Under the pieces are notes generated by a model. That model did no database searches. It worked only from the letters and a program-made list of their open reading frames with translations, and was not told the DNA's origin. A program made the translations under genes and the position numbers. This document shows, in pieces, positions 47,259 to 56,883 of a stretch of 64,000 nucleotides of DNA. Position 1 is the stretch's first letter. Each line of letters begins with the position of its first letter. Source of the stretch: Planctomycetota bacterium (GTDB taxonomy: Bacteria; Planctomycetota; Phycisphaerae; UBA1845; UTPLA1); contig JACRIM010000010.1 of the NCBI GenBank assembly GCA_016235815.1, forward strand, positions 1 to 64,000. Direction: 5' to 3'.

Positions 47259-48059
47259 GTGAAGATCATTCGGTTTTCGGATCAATCGGGTGCGGTTCGC
47301 TGGGGCGTTCCATCCGGCGAAGGCCAGGCCGTCGTACTTGCCGGCGGTCTCTTTGATGCCCGACCTTCCGGCGCAACGCCAATACCCATCGCCAGCACCC
47401 TTGCCCCGCTCGATCCGCCCAACGTCATCGCCATCGGTCGCAACTACCGCGAACACGCCAAAGAGATGAAGGCCGAGCCGCAGGACGCGGAGCCGCTCAT
47501 TTTCCTAAAGGCCACCAGCGCGGTCACCGGTCCGAATGATGACATCATCCTCCCGCAATCCGCGCCGACGGAAGTCGACTACGAAGCCGAATTGGCTGTC
47601 ATTATCGCGCGTCGCTGCAAGAATGTGCCCGAGCGCGATGCAATGAGCGTCGTACTCGGCTTTACCTGTGCCAACGACGTTTCCGCCCGTGATTGCCAAA
47701 AGCGTCGCGACAAGCAATGGGCCCGCGGAAAAAGCTTCGACACGTTCTGCCCGCTCGGGCCGGTCATCGTGACGCCTGACGAGTTTCCGGCATCGGGGGC
47801 ACCGATTCGCTCGTTCCTGAACGGCCAACTCATGCAAGACGGCCACACCTCGGACATGATTTTTTCCGTCGCCCAACTCGTCAGCTATGTCTCCCACCAA
47901 TTCACCCTGCTACCCGGAACGGTCATACTGACGGGCACTCCCGCCGGAGTCGGCGCGGCCCGTACTCCGCCGATTTTTCTGCGCGATGGCGACGAGATGG
48001 TGGTTGAAGTCGAGGGTATCGGGCGGTTGTGCAATCGCGTCAGGACATTCTCGGCCTGA
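47259..48059 (+). CDS. Fumarylacetoacetate hydrolase (FAH) family protein
   Basis: 266 residues. Family motifs: IAIGRNYREHAKEM, VDYEAELAVII (metal ligands Glu-x-Glu), GFTCANDVSARD, KSFDTFCPLGP and TVILTGTPAGVG. Members hydrolyse or decarboxylate 2-oxo acid-type substrates (for example acylpyruvate hydrolases, oxaloacetate decarboxylase); the substrate here cannot be given. GTG 47259 was selected for the GGAGAGGG ribosome site. Divergent from the kinase operon. Confidence 0.92.
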   Translation: MKIIRFSDQSGAVRWGVPSGEGQAVVLAGGLFDARPSGATPIPIASTLAPLDPPNVIAIGRNYREHAKEMKAEPQDAEPLIFLKATSAVTGPNDDIILPQSAPTEVDYEAELAVIIARRCKNVPERDAMSVVLGFTCANDVSARDCQKRRDKQWARGKSFDTFCPLGPVIVTPDEFPASGAPIRSFLNGQLMQDGHTSDMIFSVAQLVSYVSHQFTLLPGTVILTGTPAGVGAARTPPIFLRDGDEMVVEVEGIGRLCNRVRTFSA

Positions 48060-48149
48060 CCCCGCACCGTGTCGCGGCGGTAGCGTCGTTCTCGGACACG
48101 TGGCCGCCGATTATCAACCACGCCTGCAATCCACCCGATAGCAATCCGC

Positions 48150-48575
48150 ATGACTGTCGAAACCTATAGCGCCCACGCGCGCCAATTCAAGCGTCACGCC
48201 GCCCAATTTTCCGCGCGGATCGAGCCACACGCCGATCACGCCGAGCAGTTTCGGCTTTCCTTTCCGGATGCGAAGTCCGGCCTCGCGGTCAGCGACGTCA
48301 GCAAGGGCGGCATCGGACTGATCGCCGGGATCCTTGTCCCGCGAAACATGAGGCTCGAAGTACACATCGACCCGTGTGAGGCGACGGGAAATCAGCCTTT
48401 GGTCGTGCGGGTCATTACGCGCCGATGTGTTCTTCTGGATCACAAGCCGAGTTATCAACTGGGATTGCAGTTCATCGATGCAAACGGCCCGGCGGAACAG
48501 ACCCTGGTAAAGGCGGCCCTCGCCGCCGAGAAGGCCGCTGCATCCGAAGAAACGGAGGCGTCCAATGGGAATTAG
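48150..48575 (+). CDS. PilZ-domain protein
   Basis: 141 residues. DVSKGGIGLIAG supplies the DXSXXG motif, followed by a beta-barrel pattern ending GLQFIDANGPAEQTLV. The upstream RXXXR motif is not clearly present, so cyclic di-GMP binding is uncertain. It overlaps gspE by 11 bp and so belongs to the secretion operon, where a PilZ protein could regulate the ATPase. Confidence 0.75.
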   Translation: MTVETYSAHARQFKRHAAQFSARIEPHADHAEQFRLSFPDAKSGLAVSDVSKGGIGLIAGILVPRNMRLEVHIDPCEATGNQPLVVRVITRRCVLLDHKPSYQLGLQFIDANGPAEQTLVKAALAAEKAAASEETEASNGN

Positions 48576-50229
48576 CGCCTCCGACGAGCTGCGCGATCAG
48601 ATCCTGATCTCCGGCATCCTCTCCGCGCAGGATGTCATGAAGGCGCTCGAACAGGCCCAGGAAGCGGCCACGGACCTCGAGACCATTCTGAAGAAAAACC
48701 GCGTCCTGACGGATTCGCAGGTCGTCGCACTGGGGGCCATGCGGGCCGGTGTGCCGTTCATTGCCATATCCGATTACATCCCCAAGCTTTCCAATGCGGA
48801 GCTGGTGCCCGAACAATTCGCCCGCGAGCACTGCGTTTTCCCCATCTTCGTGTGCGACGGAATCATCACCCTCGCGGTGCAGGATGTGAACGACCTTGCC
48901 GCCGTCGACCAGATTCGTCGCCAGACCAAGATGGAGGTCGACGTCTGCCTCGCGAACAAGAACGAAATCCTCGGCCTGATCGAACGGGCCTATGGCGCCA
49001 GCGAGTACCTTCAGCAATCCTCGGTGCTCGAATCGCTGCAGGAAGCGACGGTCTCCACCGCCGATGAAACGCAGCCCGTCATACGTCTTGTTGATCTCAT
49101 GATTCTTGAGGCCATACGGCAAAACGCCTCTGATATTCATATTGAGCCGGGGGAGTCCGAGCTGCGCCTTCGCGTTCGCGTCGACGGTGTTCTGCGCGAA
49201 GTCCCGTCACCGCCCCTCGGTCTCCATAAGGCCATTGTGTCGCGACTGAAAGTTCTTGCCCGCCTTGATATTTCCAAGAATCGCTCGCCGCAGGATGGCG
49301 CGATTCACTTTCGCAGCGGAGACACCGAAGTGCTGCTGCGTGTGTCGGTGCTTCCATCCGTCTATGGCGAAGCCGTCGTACTTCGAATCCTCCGCAATGA
49401 AGCCGAAGCGATTTCGCTTTCCGATATGGGGATGAATGACGAGCTTCGGTCGCGTTTCCAGCAGGTCGTATCCAACGCCCATGGGATGGTCCTTGTCTCG
49501 GGGCCTACGGGTTCCGGCAAGTCCACGACGCTCTACGCCGCGATCAAGGCCATCATTTCGCCGCAAAAGAACATCATCACCGTCGAAGACCCCGTCGAAT
49601 ACCGCAACAGCCAGATTCGTCAGGTGCAGGTGAACGCGGAGGCCAACCTGACCTTCGCCACGGGGTTGCGCTCCATCCTTCGCCAGGACCCCGACGTGAT
49701 CATGGTCGGTGAAATTCGCGATCGTGAAACGGCGCAGATATCCGTGCAGGCGGCCCTCACCGGCCACTTGCTGTTGAGCACGGTTCACACCAACGATTCG
49801 ATCAGCGCCATCGCTCGACTGCGCGATCTGGGCGTGCCGGAGTTCCTGATTTCCTCATCGCTTCTTGCGGTACTCGCCCAGCGACTGTGCCGCCGCATCT
49901 GCCCCGACTGTATTACCGACGACCGCCCGCCCGAATTCCTGGTGAAGGCCGTCGGGCTTGATCCCGGGAATCTCGATTTTCAACCCCGGCGAGGAAAGGG
50001 CTGTCGTCGTTGCGTTGGCACAGGCTACGTGGGGCGCGTTGGCGTGTTTGAGCTGTTCGAACTCACCGAGAATTTCAGCAAGATGATCGTTGCCGGTGAA
50101 TCGACCGAAGCGGTTCGTGCCGCCGCACGGAATGCGGGCATGAAGTTCATCGTCGAAGACGGCGTACGAAAAATTCGCGAAGGACAAACAACGGTCGAAG
50201 AAGTGGCGCGCGTCGCGGGTCGCTGCTAG
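48565..50229 (+). CDS. GspE/PilB-type secretion ATPase
   Basis: 554 residues. N-terminal MshE-like (T2SSE_N) domain to about 150, then the catalytic domain: Asp box DIHIEPGESELRLRVRVDG, Walker A GPTGSGKST at 313-321, Walker B-type DPDVIMVGEIRD, His box TGHLLLSTVHTNDS, and a C-terminal zinc element CRRICPDC...GCRRCVGTG. It powers pseudopilus assembly. ATG 48565 lies inside the end of the PilZ gene. Confidence 0.95.
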   Translation: MGISASDELRDQILISGILSAQDVMKALEQAQEAATDLETILKKNRVLTDSQVVALGAMRAGVPFIAISDYIPKLSNAELVPEQFAREHCVFPIFVCDGIITLAVQDVNDLAAVDQIRRQTKMEVDVCLANKNEILGLIERAYGASEYLQQSSVLESLQEATVSTADETQPVIRLVDLMILEAIRQNASDIHIEPGESELRLRVRVDGVLREVPSPPLGLHKAIVSRLKVLARLDISKNRSPQDGAIHFRSGDTEVLLRVSVLPSVYGEAVVLRILRNEAEAISLSDMGMNDELRSRFQQVVSNAHGMVLVSGPTGSGKSTTLYAAIKAIISPQKNIITVEDPVEYRNSQIRQVQVNAEANLTFATGLRSILRQDPDVIMVGEIRDRETAQISVQAALTGHLLLSTVHTNDSISAIARLRDLGVPEFLISSSLLAVLAQRLCRRICPDCITDDRPPEFLVKAVGLDPGNLDFQPRRGKGCRRCVGTGYVGRVGVFELFELTENFSKMIVAGESTEAVRAAARNAGMKFIVEDGVRKIREGQTTVEEVARVAGRC

Positions 50230-50246
50230 TCCGTGGGGAACAGGCC

Positions 50247-51482
50247 ATGCCGAAGTTCAGCGTTCAATATGCCGGAGCGGACGGTCGCGTCCACAGTGAA
50301 GAGATGGACGCTGCCACGGAGCGAGCCATACTCGCCAGACTGGAGGCCGGTGGTTTTACCCCGATCAGTGTCATTTCGGGAGGCGCCGCGGGCAAAACCA
50401 AGTCCGCCACGGGTTCGACGCCACGAACAACTCGGCGGGCGCGCGGCTCCCGGCGGGCGGTGCTCGATTTCACTCACCAGCTTGCCGCCATCGCCGAAAG
50501 TGGAATACCCCTCATCGCCGGGCTGAAAGCGGTCGCGGAACAGACCGGCCATCCCGAACTGCGCGCCGCCATTGCCCGAATCGCAGGGCGCATCGAAGGC
50601 GGTCGAACGCTGGCTGATTCCCTGGACGCCGAACCGGCGTTTTTTCCGCCGATCTTTATCAAGACCATCGCGGCCGGCGAGACAGCCGGAAAGATCCCGG
50701 AAGTATTGAATTCCCTTGCTCATTATCAGGAGCAGGAAGCCGAGACCCGCGCCCAGATTCGCTCGGCCATGACATACCCGTTGCTCGTCGTCATCGCGCT
50801 GGTGTCCGCGATTGCATTTATGCTGGTTTTTGTAATTCCTCAATTCGCCATCATGTTCGAGAAGTTCCAGGGCCAATTGCCCTTGCCAACGCGATTGCTC
50901 ATGGCGACGAGCAAGGCCATCACGCAGCACTATGTAATGGTTCTTGTGGGCATCGTTGCGGCCTGGTACGCCGTGAAATCGTTGTTCGCCTATTCGTTCG
51001 CCAGGAACTGGCTCGATCATCAGGTATTGAAGTTGCCCGTCTTCGGCAACCTCTTTCTTGGTGTGTACATGGTGCGACTCATCGAACTGCTTGACCTTCT
51101 CACGCAGGCCGCGCTTCCCATCGTTCAGTCGCTACGTGTCACGGCCGACAGCATGACGAACACCGCCATCGAAGCCGATGTTCGCAAAATGGGTCGGGCG
51201 GTGGAAGGCGGCCGCTCGTTGACCGAAGCGTTCAGCGAGGCTTTGTGGCTGACGCCGCTGGTCAAGCGCATGCTGGCCATTGGAGAACAGGCCGGCCGGA
51301 CAGACCAGATCTTCTCATACCTTAAGCAATACTACGCAAAACAAACTCATCGCAGCGTCAAACTGTTATCGACCCTGATAGAGCCGGTAATGGTGACCTG
51401 CCTTGCGGCGGTCGTTCTTTTCTTTGCGCTGGCCATTTTTTTGCCGATGTGGAAGTTATTGAAGGTAATTGGAACCGCTTGA
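50247..51482 (+). CDS. GspF/PilC-type inner-membrane platform protein
   Basis: 411 residues. Two GspF domains around 68-190 and 275-400, with FTHQLAAIAESGIPLIAGLKAVAEQ and ALPIVQSLRVTADSM; three membrane segments (about 170-195, 225-243, 380-402). It anchors the ATPase to the pseudopilus base. 17 bp after gspE. Confidence 0.94.
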   Translation: MPKFSVQYAGADGRVHSEEMDAATERAILARLEAGGFTPISVISGGAAGKTKSATGSTPRTTRRARGSRRAVLDFTHQLAAIAESGIPLIAGLKAVAEQTGHPELRAAIARIAGRIEGGRTLADSLDAEPAFFPPIFIKTIAAGETAGKIPEVLNSLAHYQEQEAETRAQIRSAMTYPLLVVIALVSAIAFMLVFVIPQFAIMFEKFQGQLPLPTRLLMATSKAITQHYVMVLVGIVAAWYAVKSLFAYSFARNWLDHQVLKLPVFGNLFLGVYMVRLIELLDLLTQAALPIVQSLRVTADSMTNTAIEADVRKMGRAVEGGRSLTEAFSEALWLTPLVKRMLAIGEQAGRTDQIFSYLKQYYAKQTHRSVKLLSTLIEPVMVTCLAAVVLFFALAIFLPMWKLLKVIGTA

Positions 51483-51550
51483 CGGGGGTCCGTTTCCGGA
51501 ACCAATTGGGGTGTTTGGGCCGAAGCGAGATTACGAAGGAGTTACGATAT

Positions 51551-51985
51551 ATGTCGCGAACGAATCGAAAAGGCTTCACGTTGATTGAACTGGTCACCGT
51601 CATTGTGATCCTCGGCATTTTGTCGGCCGTGGCGTTGCCGGTGTACCTGGATTACCGCCAGGATGCGAAGATTGCAGCATGCAAGGGCGTCCTCGGTGCG
51701 GTTCGTGCCGCCGTCGCCAACTACTATGCCAGGTCCGCGACCGACAGTGGCGGTGGCGTGTTGAAGTATCCGGCATTGACGGACCTCACCACGGTCGGCA
51801 ACGTCATGCTCGACACGATGAACGACAATCCGTTCGACACCGACTCGACGAAAAACAACGTCGTGGCGTCGTCGTCCGCCAAGGGTACGGTCTCCGGAAC
51901 GAGCGGCGGTTGGTGCTACAACGCGACCAACGGTCAGTTCTGGGCCAACACCAATACCAGCGGCGTCGGCGAGAATGGTTTCTAA
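51551..51985 (+). CDS. Major pseudopilin (GspG-like)
   Basis: 144 residues. Prepilin peptidase site KG^FTLIELVTVIVILGILSAVALPVYLDY at 7-8, then a soluble domain with DNPFDTDST and a GGWCYN tail. ATG 51551 preceded by AGGAG. It is followed by an intrinsic terminator, so it is probably the most abundant product of the operon. Confidence 0.85.
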   Translation: MSRTNRKGFTLIELVTVIVILGILSAVALPVYLDYRQDAKIAACKGVLGAVRAAVANYYARSATDSGGGVLKYPALTDLTTVGNVMLDTMNDNPFDTDSTKNNVVASSSAKGTVSGTSGGWCYNATNGQFWANTNTSGVGENGF

Positions 51986-52038
51986 AACACAACCCGTGGA
52001 TTCTCATGTGAGTCCGCGAGTCTCGTGAGTATTCGACA

Positions 52039-52071
52039 AGGCCCTGGTCGGTGACGGCCGGGGCCTTTTTT
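52039..52071 (+). terminator. Intrinsic terminator after the major pseudopilin
   Basis: AGGCCCTGGTC and GGCCGGGGCCT pair with two wobbles around a 6-nt loop, followed by TTTTTT. It lies inside the operon, 53 bp after the pseudopilin stop and 13 bp before the next start codon. Confidence 0.85.
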
Positions 52072-52084
52072 AATCGAGGATACG

Positions 52085-52606
52085 ATGCCGCGCTGTAGGT
52101 CGAGATCCGGCTTTACGCTGATCGAACTCATCACCGTCATGGCCATCCTCGGAATCACCGGTGTGGCCGTGGTCGGGGGGACGCTCAGCTACCTGGGCGA
52201 AATCCGCTCGCGCGCCGCCGCCTCGCGTCTTGCCGCGGATATTCGTTACGCCCAGCGAACCGCCCTCGCCGCGGGTTTGCGAACGTGGATGGTGTTCAAC
52301 GTTGGTGCAAATTCGTATCAGCTGCACATCGAAAATGCGGCCAATCCAGGCAAGGCCAACCGCGTCGCGTTGGAACGCCCGATCGATCAGACGTCGGCCC
52401 AGATGACCTTTGGCTCCGGCCCGTTCTCCAAAGTCTCGATTTCTTCCGTCAATATCAACTCCACCACCGAACTGGAGTTCGACAGTTTCGGAACGCCCTA
52501 TGACGGAAATAGTGCGGCCTTATCCACGAGTGCCGTGGTAACGCTCTCCAACGGAATCACCGCCACCATCTACCCGGTCACAGGTTTTGTGGAGCGCGCC
52601 GGATGA
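52085..52606 (+). CDS. Minor pseudopilin (GspH-like)
   Basis: 173 residues. SG^FTLIELITVMAILGITGVAVV at the N-terminus, then a beta-rich domain with RLAADIRYAQRTALAAGLRTWMVF, typical of the GspH/FimT group. ATG 52085 is 13 bp after the terminator, and its stop overlaps the next start (ATGA). Confidence 0.85.
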   Translation: MPRCRSRSGFTLIELITVMAILGITGVAVVGGTLSYLGEIRSRAAASRLAADIRYAQRTALAAGLRTWMVFNVGANSYQLHIENAANPGKANRVALERPIDQTSAQMTFGSGPFSKVSISSVNINSTTELEFDSFGTPYDGNSAALSTSAVVTLSNGITATIYPVTGFVERAG

Positions 52607-53016
52607 GACGACCACGCCGCCGATGCACCACCATCATTGAGGTCGTCATGGCCCTCGCGGTCCTGTCGATCTCGCTGCCGTCGCTCATGGTCGCATTCGC
52701 CAATGCCGCGAATCAGGGCATCCTTCCATCGAACACCACCGTCGCATCGTTCCTCGCAATTGGCAGGATGGAAGAGATCATTGCCCGGCGCTATCGCGGC
52801 ACGGATGGATATGCCGCGATTACCACGACCAACTTTCCCGCCGAATCGCCCGTGTCGGGGTACTCCATGTTCAATCGTACGGTCGCGGTCGACTTTGTCA
52901 CGCCGGCGCTTGCCGCTGCGGGAAGCGATCAGGGTTACAAGAAAGTGACCGTTACCGTCAGTTGGAATAGCGGAACGCAGCGCATCAAGATCGAACGGGT
53001 TTTCGCGGATTTCTGA
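52603..53016 (+). CDS. Minor pseudopilin (GspI-like)
   Basis: 137 residues. The N-terminal CTTIIEVVMALAVLSISLPSLM is a pilin-type helix with the +5 Glu, but the residue at -1 is not a clear Gly. ASFLAIGRMEEIIARRYRG and a short beta part follow. Assigned from operon position and length. Confidence 0.7.
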   Translation: MRRPRRRCTTIIEVVMALAVLSISLPSLMVAFANAANQGILPSNTTVASFLAIGRMEEIIARRYRGTDGYAAITTTNFPAESPVSGYSMFNRTVAVDFVTPALAAAGSDQGYKKVTVTVSWNSGTQRIKIERVFADF

Positions 53017-53020
53017 GATA

Positions 53021-53626
53021 ATGATGATGGTCGAAGTTCACCAATCAATTGCCCGGCGCAAGACCGCGAAGCGCCCGCGCGCCGGCTTCACGTTGATCGA
53101 GCTTGTCGTCTCAATTACCGTCAGTGTCATTATCTGCGGCCTGGCCGGCTCTCTTTTGTGGAACGCCACGCAACAACGCTCCGAAATCTCCGCTCGTGGA
53201 GAACTCATCGACATGGGCGCCTCGGCGCTCGAAATCATGACTCGCTACCTTCGTGAGATCCCGCAGAACGAGTGCGTCGGGAACCCCACACCCTGCCTCG
53301 CCGGTCACGCCCAGGTCACGACGGCGTCGAGTACTCAGATTCGTTGGGGCACTTATGGGTTTCGCAAGAGCGGCACCGATTTGGAGATGACCACGAATTC
53401 GGGAACGACGTGGTACAAGCTTTGCGGGGATGTGTCGTCCCTGACCCTTTCATACTACAACCGCACCGGCCAGAATTTGCTGTCGTTGATCTCACCCGCC
53501 GACGACCCTCAAAACATGCGCCGAATCACCATTTCGTTGACACTCGTGCGTTCAAGCCAAACCGCCAAGCTCACCACCGACATCTACCTCCGCAATTTTA
53601 TGAACGAGGTGACCAGTGACCCGTAA
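53021..53626 (+). CDS. Minor pseudopilin (GspJ-like)
   Basis: 201 residues. AG^FTLIELVVSITVSVIICGLAGSLLW at about 22-47, then RGELIDMGASALEIMTRYLREIPQNECVGNP and beta-rich remainder. Order and size fit GspJ. Confidence 0.75.
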   Translation: MMMVEVHQSIARRKTAKRPRAGFTLIELVVSITVSVIICGLAGSLLWNATQQRSEISARGELIDMGASALEIMTRYLREIPQNECVGNPTPCLAGHAQVTTASSTQIRWGTYGFRKSGTDLEMTTNSGTTWYKLCGDVSSLTLSYYNRTGQNLLSLISPADDPQNMRRITISLTLVRSSQTAKLTTDIYLRNFMNEVTSDP

Positions 53627-54035
53627 TCGGCCCCTTCACTTATCCCGCCGCGGCGTCGCCGTTATCGCATTCGTGGCTGCAATGCTCGTTATTGGGACCA
53701 TGGCGCTCTGGATGCTCCAGGTAACCGCGGCCTCCAGTACGTCGTCCCTTGCCCATTTTTATAGCACCGGCGCAGTTTATGCAGCAGAAAGCGGGCTCGA
53801 AATGGCCATGCGCGAATTGAACGCCACGCCGCCAATTGATTCCGACAGTGACGGGGTCATCGGGACGATAAGTGACGACGGAAGCGCCGGAACGGACCCG
53901 CAATTGGGAACCGGCGCCTTCTACGTGCAGAAGGTCGGCGCGTCGCCGCCAACGTATCGGGCATACGGAAGGCCCGTACAGGCAACGTCGCCCTGGAACT
54001 CGTTCACGCGAACGCTCGAGATCCAGTTGCAGTAA
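53616..54035 (+). CDS. Membrane-anchored pseudopilin-like protein (GspK/PilX-like)
   Basis: 139 residues. RRGVAVIAFVAAMLVIGTMALWMLQV gives a pilin-like helix, then YAAESGLEMAMRELNA, which is the PilX/GspK N-terminal pattern. It is shorter than typical GspK (about 300), lacking the large tip domain. Start GTG 53616 overlaps the previous gene and follows GAGGT. Confidence 0.65.
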   Translation: MTRNRPLHLSRRGVAVIAFVAAMLVIGTMALWMLQVTAASSTSSLAHFYSTGAVYAAESGLEMAMRELNATPPIDSDSDGVIGTISDDGSAGTDPQLGTGAFYVQKVGASPPTYRAYGRPVQATSPWNSFTRTLEIQLQ

Positions 54036-54077
54036 GTCGGCGCGACAGACCGTCGTTTGGCCGACCCGGAGACAGGG

Positions 54078-55751
54078 ATGTCGAAGAGTCGAGAGTTTCT
54101 AATCCTCGAAGCATTCCCGGATGAGCTTCGCCTGGCAACCGCCCGTGAGTCGCAGGGCGTTGTCACGGTTTCTCATTTGTCATCGTTCTGGTGCCGCTCG
54201 AAGTCGGACGACACCTCGGCCCTCTGTGACCAGACGACGCTTGACGCCCTGGTCGCGTATGTCGAAGAACGCGGCTGGGCTGGAAAGAGTCTGATCTGTC
54301 TCGTCGGCGGCCCCGGCGTTTCCTGCCAGCATTACGATCTGCCCCCGCTCAAGGGACCGGCCCTTCGACAGGCCGCGCTTCTGAAACTCAAGCAGCAGCT
54401 TCACTTCGAAGTCACCGACGCCGTTGTGGCCATCGACGCCGTATCGCGCGCCGAAGGCGTGACCGGCAATCAACAGCGCGTGAATGCCACCGCAATTCAG
54501 AAAGATATTGCACAGGCTGCCATTGCCCTCGCCGGCGCCGCGCGATTGAAGCTCATGGTCCTCAGCGCAGCTCCGGCTGCCTGTGCCAGGCTCGCCGCCG
54601 ACCGACATTCCGACGCGGGATCCTGCCGGGCCATTCTCTCGGTGGACGAAAGCTCCAGCACTTTGGTGGTCCTGAATGGCGCCACGCCGTTTGTTACGAC
54701 GGAGTTGCCGTTCGGGGCAAACGACCTCACCACCGCGCTGATGCGTCCAATCATCAATGGCGAAAATGTCATTCAACTTGATGAGACGGCGGCTCGCGCG
54801 CTTCGAAATGAAATCGGTATTCCCGCACCGCAGCAGGATGTCGTTTCCCTGCAAGTGCGCGGCGATAAGCTTCTGCCGCTCATGGAGCCGGTGCTGCAAA
54901 AGCTCTCGAAGAACCTCACACAGTGGTTGGCATTCGCCGGTACTTGCTCGGGCGGAGGCGCCATTTCCTCCGTCATCCTCACGGGTGCGAAAGGCACGAT
55001 CAACGGCCTCGCTCCGTCCTTGGGCTCGCGAACCGGCATTGCCGTGACGTCGGCTCGATCGCTTGACGGCATGGTGTCCTTGGGCGATGGAATGGAAAAC
55101 GTCGAGCCGGAATCGCTCGGGCTAATCGTTGCGGCCATCCGTTGGGGGCGGACACTTCCCGATCTGATTCCTGACGACACAAAACGAGCCGTGCGTGCGG
55201 CGCGAATACGCAAGTACATTACGTACGCAGGTCCCGTTGCCGCCGTCATCATGCTGAGTCTCGGCGTGGTGTTTGATCGCACTGGAAAATCACTCGCAGG
55301 CGAAATCGATGCCAACTCGCAGCACCTTGCAGCCGCGCAGGAAATCCTGACGAAACGGACCCAGCTCGCCGCCGACGCGCAGGTCACCAAGAAACTGATG
55401 GCCCAGGTTGAATCGTTTCTGGCGGATTCGCCTTCGTGGACCGGCGTCTTCAAGGAACTCTCGTATCGGCTCCCGTCGCAATTGCGGGCGCTGGATTACT
55501 CCTGCCGGATCAATGGTCGCAAGACGACGCTCGTCGTAAAGGCCGGTGTCCATCTTCAGGGCACCCCGCACACGTTTGATGATCTTGTTACCCAAACGCT
55601 CAACTCGCTCGAACGCGGCGGCATCTTCCAGCGCGTGGAGGTCTCGGTCGACCGATCTCCACAAACCGAAGATCCCGGCGCCGACGGCATACTCAGCATC
55701 GAGTTGGTCTTGACCCGTGCGTCCCGGCTTCCGGTGGAGGCTGCAAAGTGA
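54078..55751 (+). CDS. PilM-PilN fusion (GspL-like assembly protein)
   Basis: 557 residues. N-terminal actin-like PilM-type half (about 1-350, with LSVDESSSTLVVLNG, a phosphate-type loop, and VILTGAKGTINGL), one membrane helix at about 381-399, then a PilN-type coiled coil and ferredoxin-like periplasmic part. In type IV pili these are separate proteins; in type II secretion one protein, GspL, has this layout. ATG 54078 was chosen for GGAGACAGGG. Confidence 0.75.
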   Translation: MSKSREFLILEAFPDELRLATARESQGVVTVSHLSSFWCRSKSDDTSALCDQTTLDALVAYVEERGWAGKSLICLVGGPGVSCQHYDLPPLKGPALRQAALLKLKQQLHFEVTDAVVAIDAVSRAEGVTGNQQRVNATAIQKDIAQAAIALAGAARLKLMVLSAAPAACARLAADRHSDAGSCRAILSVDESSSTLVVLNGATPFVTTELPFGANDLTTALMRPIINGENVIQLDETAARALRNEIGIPAPQQDVVSLQVRGDKLLPLMEPVLQKLSKNLTQWLAFAGTCSGGGAISSVILTGAKGTINGLAPSLGSRTGIAVTSARSLDGMVSLGDGMENVEPESLGLIVAAIRWGRTLPDLIPDDTKRAVRAARIRKYITYAGPVAAVIMLSLGVVFDRTGKSLAGEIDANSQHLAAAQEILTKRTQLAADAQVTKKLMAQVESFLADSPSWTGVFKELSYRLPSQLRALDYSCRINGRKTTLVVKAGVHLQGTPHTFDDLVTQTLNSLERGGIFQRVEVSVDRSPQTEDPGADGILSIELVLTRASRLPVEAAK

Positions 55752-56338
55752 ACTCCTTACGAACGAAAATTCGAATGTGGGCGCCGCCGGTTGCTGTGAT
55801 TGGCGCCGTCCTCGCTTCCGCAAACTATGGCTTCTCCAAGCGCGGAATCGCGGCCGAGCGTGTGCAGGAACTCAAGCAGATTGGGTCGCGCCTGAGTCAG
55901 GCCTCCGAACTAATAACGCTTGGCACCGTCCGCCCTGAAACACTGGCGGAAATCAAATCGCTCCGCCAGGACGTCGAACTCCGCATGAGCGAGTCGGCCA
56001 AGCCCGGTGTCGTTCAGGGTCAACTGGTTGCATCGGCTCGCTCAACCGGCCTCGAACTGCGCGAAGTGCGCCCCATGACTGAACATTCCGGCCCGCAAAC
56101 TTCCAGCGCCGCGGTCTTTCCGGCATATCGAGTGACTGTTGAGGGGTCGTACCGGCAGATCGCTGAATTCATGCAGGCCTGCAAGGTTCAACGTGTTCCA
56201 GCCCGGGTTGCATCGTTCCAGATTGCACCGGCGGTCGACATGCAGGGTAAGCCAAAGGGACGGTTGAAGGCCGATTTGGTCATGGAGTCCTTCTTGCCCA
56301 AGCCCACGACACAAACAAATGCGACGGGGTCAAAATGA
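55748..56338 (+). CDS. PilO/GspM-like assembly protein
   Basis: 196 residues. N-terminal membrane helix (about 9-24), coiled coil, then a ferredoxin-like domain with FPAYRVTVEGSYRQIAEFMQA, the PilO pattern. GTG 55748 overlaps the previous stop; its own stop overlaps the next gene. Confidence 0.75.
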   Translation: MNSLRTKIRMWAPPVAVIGAVLASANYGFSKRGIAAERVQELKQIGSRLSQASELITLGTVRPETLAEIKSLRQDVELRMSESAKPGVVQGQLVASARSTGLELREVRPMTEHSGPQTSSAAVFPAYRVTVEGSYRQIAEFMQACKVQRVPARVASFQIAPAVDMQGKPKGRLKADLVMESFLPKPTTQTNATGSK

Positions 56339-56883
56339 CCAGGCCAACCAGGAAACAACTCACGATCATCGCGCTTGGCATCGCCTTTGTAGGCTGGCGC
56401 GCATCCGGCATGGTGCAGAAATACTTCCCGGCGGCCACCATCGCCGAATCACCCTCAGTGGATAAGCCCGACGAGACTGTGACAGCGGTTGGAGCGTGCG
56501 CGGACCCAACCCCGGAGCCGATCTCGGAGGCAGTTGTGGAGGCGCAGCGCGCGATCGAAGCGCGTTCATGGGGGCGAGACCCGTTTGATCCTGCACCGTT
56601 CATGGAGAAACCACAGGCGGTAACGACGAATGCAGACACCGCGTCTGAGAAACCTGCCCCGCCGGCGCCAACCGTCAAGTTCAATGGCGTGTCGCGCAAG
56701 GGAGCGCGGTGGCTGGCGGCCGTCGATGGTTCCATTGTTGGGGTGGGGGATGTCCTTCAGGGCAAGTATCGCGTAGCTGCCATTACGAACAATTCGCTCA
56801 CGCTGGTAAGTGATGGGTGGATGTTTCATTACGACTTGGGAGAAAAGGTCGCCCAGGTTCGACCATGGACGGTGAACCCATGA
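56335..56883 (+). CDS. PilP/GspC-like inner-membrane to secretin linker
   Basis: 182 residues. Hydrophobic N-terminus (about 8-25), a proline-rich linker, then a small beta-domain VKFNGVSRKGARWLAAVDGSIVGVGDVLQGKYRVAAITNNSLTLV like the PilP/homology region. It probably connects the platform to the secretin. Confidence 0.65.
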   Translation: MTRPTRKQLTIIALGIAFVGWRASGMVQKYFPAATIAESPSVDKPDETVTAVGACADPTPEPISEAVVEAQRAIEARSWGRDPFDPAPFMEKPQAVTTNADTASEKPAPPAPTVKFNGVSRKGARWLAAVDGSIVGVGDVLQGKYRVAAITNNSLTLVSDGWMFHYDLGEKVAQVRPWTVNP

